A DNA stretch of 64,000 nt, taken from the NCBI GenBank assembly GCA_010909165.1, contig VJWM01000151.1, positions 434,001 through 498,000 of the forward strand. Direction: 5' to 3'. This stretch comes from Anthoceros angustus. Its lineage: Eukaryota > Streptophyta > Anthocerotopsida > Anthocerotales > Anthocerotaceae. A program made the position numbers and the translations under genes. This document shows, one piece after another, positions 1 to 12,275 of this stretch; the stretch's first letter is position 1, and each line of letters begins with the position of its first letter. The notes under the pieces are model-generated. The model worked only from the letters and a program-made list of their open reading frames with translations, made no database searches and was not told the DNA's origin.

Positions 1-1500
1 GGGCCGGTGGAGGCGGAGGCCGAGAGAACGGCCCGAAGGCGAGCGGTGGCGTGAGCAAGCACGGACAAGTGAGGCTGGAGGCCGGCCCGAAATCAGGGGA
101 CCTCGAGTGCAGAGGTAGAAGGAGGCGGCGGGAGTTGGAGGGGCAAGGACACCTTGGGTTACAACTCCAAGGCAGCGTCGGCGGAATTCTCAATGGGAGA
201 ATCCAGACTTGACGGAGATAGGCGCCTCGGCTCTGCACGAAGATGGAGGCGGGAGGTGGCCAAGGAGGCGGAGGCCACGGCCAAGAAGCGCGACAAGGAG
301 GTGGAGGATCTCGGACTCGGCTCGGGAGGTGGAGGCGGCGGGGAGATGGAGGACCGCAAGGAGACTTTGGGCTGCGGCTCAAACTATCATTGAGAGGAAT
401 GGTAGTGCGGGACATGGTCGCGAACGCGACCGGAAATAGAGCGGCCCGCCTGGGGACGGAGCCGAAGGCGATGGAACAGGAGCAGGACGCCGAGATGGAG
501 AAGAACTGGGTGAAGCCATGATGGTGTTGCCGGCCAAATGCAGGCGGGGAGATGGCGGAGTTATGACAGAATGGACAAGGAGGAGGGCGCCGGAAGGCAA
601 GAAGCCGTCCACCGAGGAAGTCGGAAGGAGCAGCTGCGTTATGGCGGGCAAGCATGAACCAAGGGAGGAGTTGGAGCAAGGGAGCAACAATGACCCATGG
701 AGGTGACGAGGCACCGGTACTCGAGAAGCACCCATATCCAACTCAGGTGGAGCAACAAGCGGGCAATGTGCTCCCCGAGCACTATGGCGGGGAGTACGCT
801 CCGCACGTGGAAGAGGCAATCCAGAAGTGGATTGGACTTTGCCTATTACCACACCGAGCTCCCTGGCTGAGGCCTCTCGCTCACCGCCAATGACGGACCC
901 CGGAAGGCCTTGAGGGAAGAAGGGGACAAGACAGGACCCTAGGGGCCCTGCTTGAGACGACGGCGGGGAGGAGCCCCAAGAGGAGCGGACGCCGGACCCC
1001 AAGGTAAGTTCACCACCACCCGATCCGGTGGCAGGGTAAGGAGGAGCCAACCCAACCAAGACAAGGGTCGGGGTAAGGAGGAGGACCTAAAGACGAGGTC
1101 CACAGAAGGGGTCCGAGTTGGAGACGGACTAATAAGTGACCGAGGTCCGAACCCGAGACGAGGCCGACCCACGGGACTGGAAATAAACCGACCTTGGAGT
1201 TCAGTTCGGAGTCGAGACCGACCGAGGTCCGGACCGCAAGGAGGAGCCCCGACTTACGCTAGGGAGCGACAGGTGGCCCCACCGAGGGACCCACGGAAGG
1301 CGGGAGGATGATGGTAACGGCGGCCGCCGATCACGAGCCAACCCGACAGTGATTCCGGGAGAAAGGAGGGTCCGCCGCGGATCATCCGATTGCGCGCACT
1401 GTGTGGGAGATTGGACCACCAATCCCAAGGCGAACCCGGACCTTCCACCCCACCGGGCGAGATAGGGGGGAATAGGATGGTAGGCGTCGATTAGGCATAC
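1..1500. other. GC- and purine-rich sequence, no gene recognised
   Basis: About 1.5 kb of G/A-rich sequence with short Gly/Arg-rich reading frames in several frames and no conserved motif that I recognise. Frames change every 100-200 bases, as in the decayed retroelement that follows, so this is probably an older retroelement relic. No start codon context, splice pattern or protein family supports a gene here. Confidence 0.4.
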
Positions 1501-1540
1501 CGAAATGGGCCTCAAATAGGGGTGTAAGAAAAGGGCGTAG

Positions 1541-1564
1541 TATAAGAGGGCCGGGCCTAATAAA
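1541..1564 (+). promoter_or_regulatory. LTR-like TATA box and poly(A) signal
   Basis: TATAAG at 1541-1546 is followed 13 bases later by AATAAA at 1559-1564. A TATA box closely followed by a polyadenylation signal is the compact U3/R arrangement of plant LTRs, and gag begins about 0.7 kb downstream. LTR borders could not be fixed because no second LTR is present in the window. Confidence 0.4.
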
Positions 1565-2289
1565 TCATCTTTCTTGGTGTTGATGCCGCTGTTTGCGCAC
1601 TGTGTGTCTTCGCTAACGTGAGTCCCGAGTCAGCGGTGCACGGCGACCGAGGGATTGATCGTGGTCCCGTGACGACCTAACGGTTGTGGTGTGCAGGAAG
1701 GGTGATCTGGGACCCGTGCGTCGCAGAGCCCGCCCAAACGGACCGAACGTGGAGGAGGACTCGGAGGGCGCAGGACGAGAGGCCCGGAACGACGAGGAGG
1801 TCCTGACGTAACCCGCGCCTTTTCTTAAGACCGAGTGTAGCGAGAGAGGAGGGAGAGAGGTGAGAGACGAACGAACGAACGGACGCGAACGGTCCTTAAA
1901 CGCTTGGCCATACCGGCCTCGACTACGCTAGTAGTTAGGCGCGTAGGACCGAGTGGACGAGTAAGACGAGAATCACCAAACGCCGCAAACGGAGCTATCA
2001 TTCCTTTGGGAACGGACTCTTCCTACAACGACACGGATTGGCGCGCCCGGCCGGCTGCCGAAAAGTCGCGCCACATTTTGGCGCTCGGGAATGAAATCGC
2101 TCAGAAAGCGTGGATGCGTGGAGGACGGAGGTAGTTAAGAATCGATAGAGTCGGACGCCAGATCGCCGAGCGCCGAGCGCGCGCACGTGAGAGACGAAGC
2201 TCGAGGCGACACCACACCAACTGTAAGCGTGGTGGAGTTGTCGGATCGAGAGGAGGACGCAGACCAAGTCAGCGGTAAGGGGCGGTTCT

Positions 2290-3060
2290 CATCACCGATC
2301 GCGACGATGGCAACAACGCCGACTCAAGCGATTCTCTTTGGAGGTAAGAAGGAGGACGAAACCTTTGGAGGATTTCGCGCGCAAACTTCAACGGAGAAGG
2401 TTCGGATGCAGCCATTCACTGCTCCAAGTCCTCGGGGTACAGCCGCTGGTATATCGGAGGAAATACCGACCGCCCGTAACGCACGCAACCTTCAAGATTG
2501 AAGGATGCCTTCAGAAAGATTCCGCGAATCGATCAAGAAGGCTACGCCTTGTCCAAACTCGAGAACCCGCGAGGAAGACGAGAAGTTGGGATCGTGACAT
2601 CGAACGGTTCTACGCTCCGCGGACCGCACCCCACCACACTACCATGCAAAGCGGACGTGGTTCGCATGGCTTATCCAAGCCAATGGCTAAGCACGTCCGC
2701 TGGCAGAAAGATGTGAGCAAGGTCCGGGCGGAGAACTATGAAGAATCGATGCACCAACGACGGCCGAGGACTCCTCCAGGAGGAAAGAAGAAAAGAAGAA
2801 ACGGGTCGGATCAAGATGAAGAACCCTGACAAGAGGATGATGAGACCGAGGTCGGAGGAAGAGGAAGAGGACTCAAGAAGAACTGAGGAGGTCATGGAAG
2901 AAGAAGAACCACCAAAAATAAGAAGAAGAAGTAGTCGAGGGTGGAAAGAAGGAGGTCATGATGCCCGCACGACGAGAGGTCCCACCGACCACCTCCTTTG
3001 AAGGAAGTAGGGACCGAGGGAAGATCTAGAACGGGTAATGAAGAGGTGGAGGAGTTGACG
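2290..3060 (+). pseudogene. Ty3/gypsy gag remnant
   Basis: Frame-switching similarity to plant gypsy gag (capsid region). Recognisable pieces are a segment starting DAFRKIPRIDQEGYALSKLE near 2.5 kb and GLSKPMAKHVRWQKDVSKV near 2.68 kb, the second resembling the C-terminal capsid region that precedes an acidic/basic linker. The linker follows at about 2.75-3.0 kb as a strongly charged Glu/Arg/Lys run. At least three frame changes are needed to join these pieces. The family assignment is from pattern; the function (virus-like particle coat) is family knowledge. Confidence 0.6.
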
Positions 3061-3258
3061 ATCAACCGTGAAGGATAAAGAACGCGTGGCCACCACGGTC
3101 CGACTCATTTGTGGTGTGCGGTGTGTCACCAACATGGGCATTCAAGGCCAACCGCCTCCGCACCTGGAACCGTGGAGTATGACTACGGGGAAGAGTCCGA
3201 GGAACAAAGGGAGGATGCATACCAAGTGCAAGAAGCACAACCGGACCACGTGATCCAA

Positions 3259-4815
3259 CGATGTACCCATGCAGCTGGTCCGTCTGCATCGACTGGCGCA
3301 AAGACCGCATGGGAGCCCCTCCAGAATTCTCGTGGCGGTCGTTGGAACTGTGGAACCCCGGCACTACTCCAACGTGCCCATACCCCACCGCAAGGTAACG
3401 GGACTTTGAACGCCTGTGGAGATGGCGGCACATGGCAAGACCGTGTCCGAACCTCGCCGGACGGCGGCCACGCCACCCCGGGAGCCCCGACCACCCACGC
3501 CCTCCCTAAGGCCTGTATATAAATTGAAGACGCACAAGGCGGAGGAGGAGGCACCGAGGAGCTCGAACGAGGTGGTACGGGCAAGTTCGCCAAGGAGAAG
3601 AAGGCGGACCGAGGTACCGGAAGTGTCAACCCGAGTCGCCAAGGAGCGAAGGAAGGAGACAGTAAGAGGAAGAAAAATGGGGATAGTCCCACTGGATACA
3701 CGGAGGACTAACACTGCAAGGAATAACCCGCCAAAGAGGACGAAGTTAAACCGGCAGCCCGCCAAGAAGAAACCCCAAAAGCCACCGGAGTCTCCGAGAA
3801 GCGACTCACCCACAACGCCAGCTTCCACCGGATGTGGTCCGAGAAGTGACCGAGATGCTTCAAGAAGAACTCCGACAGACCTGTGGTCCGACCACCACAG
3901 GTGGCCAAACGCCGGAGGAGTCAAGGCGACGCGTGACGCAGAGAGAACCACCCGCCCTTTCAAGGTGGCCGACTTGATGATGGACCAACAACACTTGGTG
4001 TCCCTTAGGCGCTTGTTAAAGACAACCCGTATCGGCTGTGAAGTCCGAAGGCCATCAGGAAACGCAACCACGCCGGAACCCCTTGGCCGGGCAAGAACGT
4101 GGAGGTAAGTAGTATCTCATACGGACCACAGGGCGCCGATGGTGCGGTGGAAATTGCGGTGTGTAATTAAAACGTGCCTCTAGACACGGGTCGAGTGAAC
4201 CTCATCAGAGGCCACCGCAAGGCAGGGGGTTCACCACCTTCGAGCCATCCACCAAAACCCTCGTGGATGGGACATGTCGGCGAGCGCCAGCCAGGGAGTT
4301 GTCCGAGTCCAAGCCACCATAGCGGAGCCCCTATACATTAGATTTTGTCACATCGACGCCGACCTCACGAGGTCCCGCTAGCGGCCTTACCGGGCCTCGC
4401 TGCATAAAACTACACTTGGACGGAAGGAAATACACTCTGCCGGACTGGGATCCAAGGTGAGGGAAGGACGGTAGCGACACTGGAGTAAGGACACGATCGG
4501 TGAAACCACACCATGTAGAGGGTACACCTCCGTCAAGACAAGGGGACGATGAGCGAGGATACGAATGAGGACTACCTTTCCCAAAATCACGTGGTCCAAG
4601 AAGAAATGGACTATCGAAGGGACACCTTTGGAGCGAGGTGATCACCGCTTCCAAGTGGAAGTCATGGAGGACGAACAAAAGGCGGAACCCTTTCAAGAGG
4701 AGGACCTCAAGAAGTAACCTGCTTCACTGACGAACTCTTTCGAATGGGGAATGCGTGAAGATGAACCGCGGAGGAGGATGATGGCGGGCGAGCGGAGGGA
4801 GAGAGACTAACCCGA
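3259..4815 (+). repeat. Tandem duplication in gypsy element, copy A
   Basis: First copy of a unit of about 1.55 kb that starts at the word CGATGTACCC. It contains a zinc-knuckle region (WNCGTP near 3.35 kb), the gag-protease linker and a degenerate protease around 4.1-4.3 kb. Against copy B it has many small deletions, for example AAAAA to AAAA in the protease segment and a shortened G run in the DTGSG region, which destroy the frame. Confidence 0.85.
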
Positions 4816-6355
4816 CGATGTACCCCGCGGTTGGTCCGTCTGCATCGACCTCGATGCGACCGCCGGAGCCCCTCGAATTCTCGGCGGCGGTGGTCTGCTG
4901 GGCGGAACCCGGACACTACTCCAATGCGTGCCCATACCCCACTCGGCAAGGGCAGACTTTGAGCGTGTGTGGAGTAGCGGGCGGGCACATGCGGCGGTAC
5001 CTTGTGTCCGAACCCTCGCTCACGGGCGATGCGCCACGCCGGGAGAGCGACCACGCCTCCCCTCCTAAGGCGCTGCTACAAATTGAAGACGCTGGTGGCG
5101 GAGTGGGAGGAGGCAGAGGAGCTGAGCAGGTGGTGCAGCAAGTTCGAGGAAGAAGGCGGACTGGAGGTCGAAGTGTCAACCGTCGAAAGGAGCGGAAGGA
5201 AGGAGGCAGTTTAAGAGGAAGAAAAATGGGGATAGTCCCACGGATACGGAGGCGGAACACTGAAGGAAGCCGAACCCGCCAAGGAGGGAGTTAAACCGGC
5301 AGCCAAGAAGAAACCTCCCAAAAGCCAAGAGTCTCGGAGAAGCGGACTCACCTGCGCGCCGCTTCCCGGATGTGGTCAGAAGTGGAGATGCTTCAGAAGA
5401 ACTCCGGCAGACCCAGTGGTCCGACCACCACAGTAGCAAAGCTGGAGGAGACAAAAGGCGCAGCGTGGCGGAGAACCACCCGGCCCTTTCAAGGTGGCCG
5501 ACTTGATGATGGACCAACAACACTTGGTGTCCCTTAGGCGATTGTTAAAGACAACCCGTATCGGCTGTGAAGTCCGAAGGCCATCAGGGAAACGCAACCA
5601 CGCCGGAACTCCTTGGCCCGGAAGGGCAAGAACGTGGAGGTAAGAGTAGTATCTCATACGGACCCTGGGGCGCCAGTGGTGCAGGTGGAAATTGCGGGGT
5701 GTGTAATTAAAAACGTGCCTCTGGACACGGGGTCAGGAGTGAACCTCATCACCGAGGCCACCGCAAGACGGCTGGGGTTCACCACCTTCGAGCCATCCAC
5801 CAAAACCCTCGTGGATGGGACATGTCGGCGAGCGCCAGCCAGGGAGTTGTCCGAGTCCAAGCCACCATAGCGGAGCCCCTATACATTAGATTTTGTCACA
5901 TCGACGCCGACCTCACGAGGTCCCGCTAGCGGCCTTACCGGGCCTCGCTGCATAAAACTACACTTGGACGGAAGGAAATACACTCTGCCGGACTGGGATC
6001 CAAGGTGAGGGAAGGACGGTAGCGACACTGGAGTAAGGACACGATCGGTGAAACCACACCATGTAGAGGGTACACCTCAAGACAAGACAAGACACGAACG
6101 AGGACTAGGACTACCTTTCCCAAAATCACGTGGTCCAAGAAGAAATGGACTATCGAAGGGACACCTTTGGAGCGAGGTGATCACCGCTTCCAAGTGGAAG
6201 TCATGGAGGACGAACAAAAGGCGGAACCCTTTCAAGAGGAGGACCTCAAGAAGTAACCTGCTTCACTGACGAACTCTTTCGAATGGGGAATGCGTGAAGA
6301 TGAACCGCGGAGGAGGATGATGGCGGGGCGAGCGGAGGGAGAGAGACTAACCCGA
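4816..6355 (+). repeat. Tandem duplication in gypsy element, copy B
   Basis: Second copy of the unit, directly abutting copy A. It is the better preserved one: the zinc knuckle at 4896-4931 reads CWAEPGHYSNAC, with the second Cys lost, and the protease frame is open for 85 codons. The end of the unit repeats the word at its beginning (ACGATGT at 4815-4821 and 6355-6361), so the copies were joined at a short identity. Confidence 0.85.
5640..5870 (+). pseudogene. Gypsy aspartic protease fragment
   Basis: The frame encodes VPLDTGSGVNLITEATARRL, a retropepsin active site (DTGS/DSG type, catalytic Asp) followed by the usual hydrophobic NLI strand, then FTTFEPSTKTLVDGT, which fits the flap side of plant gypsy proteases. 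The frame closes at 5870 before the second conserved strand. The enzyme would process the gag-pol polyprotein. A less complete copy lies near 4.15-4.32 kb in duplication copy A. Confidence 0.75.
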
Positions 6356-6569
6356 CGATGTGGAAGATGGAGGTCCCTGTGGAAATTCCTAAAATTCCGC
6401 AAGGGTATGCCGAGAGGAAACAAGACCTCACACGATTGTTGGGGAATTCAACAGGTGTTCGCTTTCAAGGTCACGGACATGAAGGCATTCAAACAAAAGG
6501 CTAACACCGGATAGATCTGAAGCCGTGAGCGTGCCTGCTCGATTAGGCAAGATAAATCAATCCCAAGCA

Positions 6570-7370
6570 CTCGCCAAGGTCAAGGAAGTCCCGGATAAGT
6601 ATCCGAAGCGACATCATCTTCCCAATCGTGAAAGGAGTGGGTGGCGCCCATTGTGTCGCGTCAAGAAGCAAAGGGCGATTCGGTCCAGATCGAGAAAGCT
6701 TAACGCCGCCACGGAAAGGACCATTTCCCATGCCCTTTGTGGACATACATCGGATAAGGTGGCGTGACGAGTACCTACTCCTTCTTGACGGCCATCCGGC
6801 CACAACCATTGCACCTAAGGGAGCCTGACCGATAAGACAACATTCACCACGGAGTGGGGACGCTTGCCTACAAACGGAGTGCCTTCGGATGACAGAGCAC
6901 CGGATCATTTATGCGATGGTGACCAATGCCTTCCGGAATTCCGAGGGACTTCATGGAGGTGTTCTTGACGACTGTGGTGCACGAGAGGAGGACAAACACG
7001 TGACATTTGAAGTGTTGGAACGATGTAGGAGACTCAACTGCCTCGCATCCCGAGAAATGCTACTGCATGATGAGGGAATCTTGTTGGGGCACCGATCGGT
7101 AAGAGGGATAGAGGTGGACCAAGACAAGGTGAAAGTCATCCCCCGCAACGAACTTGAAGGAGTTACGGGATTCCCGGCATGGTGGGTTACTATAGGCGCT
7201 TCATCCAAGATTTTGCAAAGAGGGCTTCCAGGCTAACAGAGCTACTCAGGAAGGAGGAGGAATGGACCTTGACGCCAGAGAGGGAGGCGGCGTCGAGACC
7301 CACAGTACTCGGTGCCTCAAGATTAAAGTGCCTCTTGAGCTCCAACTCACCCATTCGCCCGTTGGATCTC
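6570..7370 (+). pseudogene. Gypsy reverse transcriptase / RNase H fragment
   Basis: Pieces in alternating frames follow the order of Ty3/gypsy RT: the fingers region near 6.6-6.75 kb, YLLLLDGHPATTIAP near 6.77 kb (canonical FLDGFSGYNQI region), TTFTTEWG near 6.84 kb, FMEVFLDDC-like catalytic box near 6.95 kb (one base short of frame), LLGHRSVRGIEVDQDKVKVI near 7.08-7.14 kb, then GYYRRFIQDFAKRAS in the thumb/connection and the EEWTLTPE start of RNase H. At least five frameshifts occur. The call rests on motif order. Confidence 0.8.
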
Positions 7371-7499
7371 TAGCGTTGCAAAAAAGAAGAAAAAGTAAAG
7401 CTGAAACTTTGTCCTTGGCCACATTGGTTGCGATAATGTTTGTATGCTACATCTGTAAAAACTATATGTGCTCGTAATCACCACAACACACCCACAATT

Positions 7500-8000
7500 T
7501 CACGTACATTCATTACTCGACAATACACCTATACAATCACACAACCATATGCTTATACATTCACACAAACAACAACACTCCCACTTCCTCACGCATAAAG
7601 CTTAATATCGTAAACTGGGATTACTTATCTCGTTGATGTAGAAGGTGTGCTGGCACCCCACGGTGAAAAGCTGGGTTGTCACGGAGGCCTCCACCGGACT
7701 CCGCCCCTCAGTAATGGGTGGCGCAGTACACGGTGTGAGCGCCATGCACGGCCAAGACCGCCACCGCCTCTTGCTCCCACCATTCTAGAGCGTGCTCCAC
7801 CGGCGCAATGACCTCGACCTGTGATCGGGACATATGGGATCACCGATCGCCCTAGTCAGATGTACTTGGCACTCAATCGGGTCCAAGGAGCCGGGGTTGT
7901 TTGGGTGGCCTCCAACCATACCGCTTCTAAGACTGTAGTAGGTGGAGCGCAACAGCATGGAGCGTAGCCATTGCCTACGGCCGATCGCCACATTAATTTT
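7500..8000. other. Non-coding part of duplicated block (also 9930-10430)
   Basis: A CA-rich stretch (many CACAA and ACAAC words) leads into a GC-rich stretch ending near GATCGCCACATTAATTTTAA. Short minus-strand frames share words between the two copies (GDPICPD, GGHPNNPGSLDP) but match no family I know. It may be the edge of an unidentified repeat. Confidence 0.35.
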
Positions 8001-8439
8001 AATTTTAAAATAATATATATATATAAATTAAAACAGAAATTTTGACATACATAGTAAGAGGAAGGAAAAGGAAAAGGGATGAGGGAGGGAGAATATATTT
8101 TAATCAATATAAATATATACGGCAAGGAGAAATATAAGGTGCATTACATAATTGGTGAAAATTTGTATTGCATGCTACAAATGGCATTCCATAGTTCCTC
8201 ATACTCATCTTCTTGTTCAATCGGAATTTCTTGAGTGAAAAGATAATCACCCACATTTCCAAGGTGTGTTGGAAGTTGGACAATCAGAGTTATGTCTTTC
8301 ATGTCTTTCTCATATTTTCGTTTTCCTCTTCAATAGAAATATCCTCCTCGCATTCATTTTCTTCCTCTCTAGAAATGCCTTTCTTATATTCATTTTATCC
8401 TTAATCTTTAATGAAATATTTTTATCTTATTTTCATAAA

Positions 8440-8735
8440 TATTGAGTACAAATATCTTGAGTAAAAAGGTAGTCACTTCTAAATCTAAGATGTGTTGGAA
8501 GTTCGACAATTAGATTTTCCTCATATTGGTCGTTGCTTCGTTAAAACGTTTTCTTCATATTAGTTTTCTTGTTTACTAAAAGCGTCATGTTATATTGGTT
8601 TACTTCTTGAGTAGAAATATTTTCTCATGTTGGATTATTTCTTGAGTAAAACTATCCTTTCCATATTGGTTTACTTCTTGAGTAGCAATGTCTTCCTTGT
8701 ATTTGTTCTTGAGCAGTAATGTCTTCCTTGTAGTT
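8440..8735. repeat. AT-rich minisatellite (second copy at 10870-11175)
   Basis: Imperfect repeats of about 30-40 bases built on TTTACTTCTTGAGTAGNAAT and TCTTCCTTGTA, five or more units. It is carried in both copies of the 2.4 kb duplication. No coding capacity is supported. Confidence 0.75.
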
Positions 8736-8754
8736 ATTTGCAGAGCGAGATTAG

Positions 8755-9418
8755 AGTGTAGCTTCTTGTGATGGGTGATGCTGGAGGGTAAAAGTGTTGC
8801 ACCCAAAACTGAGACTGTTCTGCAACCTCAGGAGTATAAAGAACTCAGAAACACGTTGGTTTTTGCGTGTCAGCCAGCACTGAAACACAGTCTCCTGTGA
8901 ATGAGGAACATCTTGTGGAAGCTGCATCTCACCAATCAGCGTGCTCTTGGAAGAGGCGCACAGTGCCGTTTGGGAATGGAGAGTGGGGTTCAGGTGCCAC
9001 ATCAAGGTAAGGTAAGTCCGTACTGCCCGACCTGCATTCTGCTTAAACCCTAGGGCAGCCGTGCCCAGATGCAGACTCATAACCACTTTCGCTGATTTGG
9101 TCATGGATCTACTTGCCTTTTTCAAGTGCTGCGATGCTAGCACATCCGTTCAAACCACTGACAATCTTCAAACTATCTGGCTTTAGTCCTGCCTGATGAA
9201 TGTTATCAAAAGTTCCCAGAGCCTTCTTGCCTTGCCCAAGCTGTGCATACCCCTTGATCATAAACGTCCAAGACATTCTATCCCTCGTGGGCATGTTGTC
9301 ATCATACAATTCCAACATATTCTATCCCTCGTGGGCATTCTGTCCAAGACCAAGTGTGCACCCTCCGTGCTTCCACACCTTGCGTACATGTCAATCAGAG
9401 CATTCGCTATAACAATGT
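8755..9418 (-). pseudogene. PPR gene fragment (duplication copy A)
   Basis: Minus-strand reading gives MPTRDRMSWTFMIKGYAQLG, a PLS-class PPR P motif, then GLKPDSLKIVSGLNGCASIA (L motif) and, after an in-frame stop, IHDQISESGYES. The PPR register is clear, but the frame is stopped and then shifted, and no E or DYW domain follows. The upstream side ends near 9418, where sequence of the same gene family continues on the opposite strand. Confidence 0.6.
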
Positions 9419-9425
9419 TTGTTCC

Positions 9426-9815
9426 TTATATGGGCAACTGCCTTTGGAGATAGACAGAGAATGTGGGACTTTTCTGCACGTCATACCTTCGAGAAGTTGG
9501 TGAAAAAGATTTGGTTTCCCAGTCCACACTCCTTGTGGGTCATGCTCAGCATGGATATGCACAGGAATGTCTGCAACTCTTTGAGCAAATGCAGGAGGAT
9601 GGTGTGAGCCCAGCATGATCTCAGTTGCTTCTGCATTGAATGCTTGTGCTAGCAAAGTAGCACTGAAACAGGGAAAGCAAATTCACGACCTAATCAGAGA
9701 GTGATTTTCATGCAACCTCGTTGTTGGAAATGCCCTTGTGGACATGCATGCAAAATGTGGAAGCCAAAGGTTGCGCGAAAGGTTTTTGACTTGATGCCTG
9801 TGTGATGTGGTATCA
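9426..9815 (+). pseudogene. PPR gene fragment, plus strand (duplication copy A)
   Basis: Damaged version of the plus-strand PPR piece that is readable at 11870-12275. Several one-base losses compared with that copy (for example TTTTGG to TTTGG near 9450) break the frame at least four times. It ends at the duplication junction. Confidence 0.55.
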
Positions 9816-9819
9816 TAGA

Positions 9820-12275
9820 AAAGTAAAGCTGAAACTTTGTCCTTGGCCACATTGGTTGCGATAATGTTTGTATGCTACATCTGTAAAAACTATATGTGCG
9901 TTCAGAATCACCACAACACACCCACAATTTCACAGACATTCATTACTCTGACAATACACCTATACAATCACACAACCATATGCTTCGCCACATTCACACA
10001 AACAACAACACTCCCACTTCCTCACAGACAAAGCTTAATATCAGAAATCTGGGATTACTTATCTCGTCGTTGATGTAGAAGGTGCTTACCCCACAGTCGA
10101 AAAGTTGCACTAGGAGCTGCCTCCACCGGACTCGTCCGGCGTAGTAATGGGTGGCGCAGCACGGCAGAGCGCGCCATGCACGGCCGACACACCGCCCCCC
10201 TCTTGCTCCCACCATTCTAGAGCCGTGCTCCACCGCAATGACCTCGACCTCGGCATCGGGACATATGGGATCACCGATCTCGTCCCTAGTCAGACCGTGG
10301 TACTTGGCACTCAATCGGGTCCAAGGAGCCGGGGTTGTTTGGTGGCCTCCTCAACCATCTTCCAAGACTGTAGTAGGTGGAGCGTATGTATCTGAGGCGT
10401 GTAGCCATTACCTACGGCCTTCATTAATTTTAATTTTAAAATAATATATATATATAAATTAAAACAGTAAATTTTGACATACATAGTAAAGAGGGAAGGA
10501 AAAGGAAAGGGGATGAGGGAGGGAGAATATATTTTAATCAATATAAATATATACGGCAAGGAGAAATATAAGGTGCATTACATAATTGGTGAAAATTTGT
10601 ATTGCATGCTACAAATGGCATTCCATAGTTCCTCATACTCATCTTCTTGTTCAATCGGAATTTCTTGAGTGAAAAGATAATCACCCACATTTCCAAGGTG
10701 TGTTGGAAGTTGGACAATCAGAGTTATGTCTTTCATGTCTTTCTCATATTTTCGTTTTCCTCTTCAATAGAAATATCCTCCTCGCATTCATTTTCTTCCT
10801 CTCTAGAAATGCCTTTCTTATATTCATTTTTATCCTTAATCTTTAATGAAATATTTTTATCTTATTTTCATAAATATTGAGTACAAATATCTTGAGTAAA
10901 AAGGTAGTCACTTCTAAATCTAAGATGTGTTGGAAGTTCGACAATTAGATTTTCCTCATATTGGTCGTTTGCTTCTTCGTTAAAACGTTTTTCTTCATAT
11001 TAGTTTTCTTGTTTACTAAAAGCGTCATGTTATATTGGTTTACTTCTTGAGTAGAAATATTTTCTCATGTTGGATTATTTCTTGAGTAAAACTATCCTTT
11101 CCATATTGGTTTACTTCTTGAGTAGCAATGTCTTCCTTGTATTTGTTCTTGAGCAGTAATGTCTTCCTTGTAGTTATTTGCAGAGCGAGATTAGAGTGTA
11201 GCTTCTTGTGATGGGTGATGCTGGAGGGTAAAAGTGTTGCACCCAAAACTGAGACTGTTCTGCAACCTCAGGAGTATAAAGAACTCAGAAACACGTTGGT
11301 TTTTGCGTGTCAGCCAGCACTGAAACACAGTCTCCTGTGAATGAGGAACATCTTGTGGAAGCTGCATCTCACCAATCAGCGTGCTCTTGGAAGAGGCGCA
11401 CAGTGCCGTTTGGGAATGGAGAGTGGGGTTCAGGTGCCACATCAAGGTAAGGTAAGTCCGTACTGCCCGACCTGCATTCTGCTTAAACCCTAGGGCAGCC
11501 GTGCCCAGATGCAGACTCATAACCACTTTCGCTGATTTGGTCATGGATCTACTTGCCTTTTTCAAGTGCTGCGATGCTAGCACATCCGTTCAAACCACTG
11601 ACAATCTTCAAACTATCTGGCTTTAGTCCTGCCTGATGAATGTTATCAAAAGTTCCCAGAGCCTTCTTGCCTTGCCCAAGCTGTGCATACCCCTTGATCA
11701 TAAACGTCCAAGACATTCTATCCCTCGTGGGCATGTTGTCATCATACAATTCCAACATATTCTATCCCTCGTGGGCATTCTGTCCAAGACCAAGTGTGCA
11801 CCCTCCGTGCTTCCACACCTTGCGTACATGTCAATCAGAGCATTCGCTATAACAATGTTTGTTCCTTATATGGGCAACTGCCTTTTGGAGATAGACAGAG
11901 AATGTGGGGACTTGTTTTCTGCACGTCATACCTTCGAGAAGTTGGTGAAAAAAGATTTGGTTTCCCAGTCCACACTCCTTGTGGGTCATGCTCAGCATGG
12001 ATATGCACAGGAATGTCTGCAACTCTTTGAGCAAATGCAGGAGGATGGTGTGAAGCCCAGCATGATCTCAGTTGCTTCTGCATTGAATGCTTGTGCTAGC
12101 AAAGTAGCACTGAAACAGGGAAAGCAAATTCACGACCTAATCAGAGAGAGTGATTTTCATGCAAACCTCGTTGTTGGAAATGCCCTTGTGGACATGCATG
12201 CAAAATGTGGGAAGCCAAAGGTTGCGCGAAAGGTTTTTGACTTGATGCCTGTGCGGGATGTGGTATCATAGAAAA
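9820..12275. repeat. 2.4 kb tandem duplication, copy B
   Basis: Second copy. The junction at about 9820 lies in the shared word AGAAAAGTA: copy A's right end (ATCATAGAAAAGTA) fuses to copy B's left end (AAAAAGTAAAGC). Copy B retains longer open PPR frames than copy A and runs on into the 3' part of the PPR pseudogene beyond the duplicated unit. Confidence 0.9.
11195..11860 (-). pseudogene. PPR gene fragment (duplication copy B)
   Basis: Almost identical to the minus-strand fragment at 8755-9418: MPTRDRMSWTFMIKGYAQLG followed by KPDSLKIVSGLNGCASIAAL, then a stop in place of the Gln codon of the usual GKQIH. Upstream, NALIDMYARCGS-like residues of an S motif can be read near 11.83 kb. Head-to-head with the plus-strand PPR piece that starts at about 11870. 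Confidence 0.6.

Larger units (their letters stand above)
1500..7390 (+). mobile_element. Decayed Ty3/gypsy retrotransposon
   Basis: Order on the + strand is LTR-like promoter (about 1.54 kb), gag (2.3-3.0 kb), CCHC zinc knuckle (about 3.35 and 4.9 kb), aspartic protease (about 4.1-4.3 and 5.65-5.87 kb), then reverse transcriptase with the start of RNase H (6.6-7.37 kb). This gag-PR-RT-RH order is that of Ty3/gypsy elements. No integrase or 3' LTR is visible before the next repeat block begins at 7.39 kb. Every domain is split by small indels, so the copy is dead as written. Copies inside the internal duplication differ by homopolymer losses, so part of the damage could be sequencing error. 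Confidence 0.75.
7394..9819. repeat. 2.4 kb tandem duplication, copy A
   Basis: First copy of a block repeated directly downstream. It begins at AAAGTAAAGCTGAAAC and contains an unrecognised CA-rich and GC-rich part (7.4-8.0 kb), an AT-rich minisatellite (8.4-8.74 kb) and PPR gene pieces on both strands (8.75-9.82 kb). The central 1.3 kb is almost identical to copy B, while both ends carry many one- to four-base deletions relative to it. Confidence 0.9.

Noticed and set aside
154-521. Gly/Arg-rich frames in the first 500 bases
   Set aside because: Low-complexity G/A-rich sequence with three overlapping open frames; no family features.
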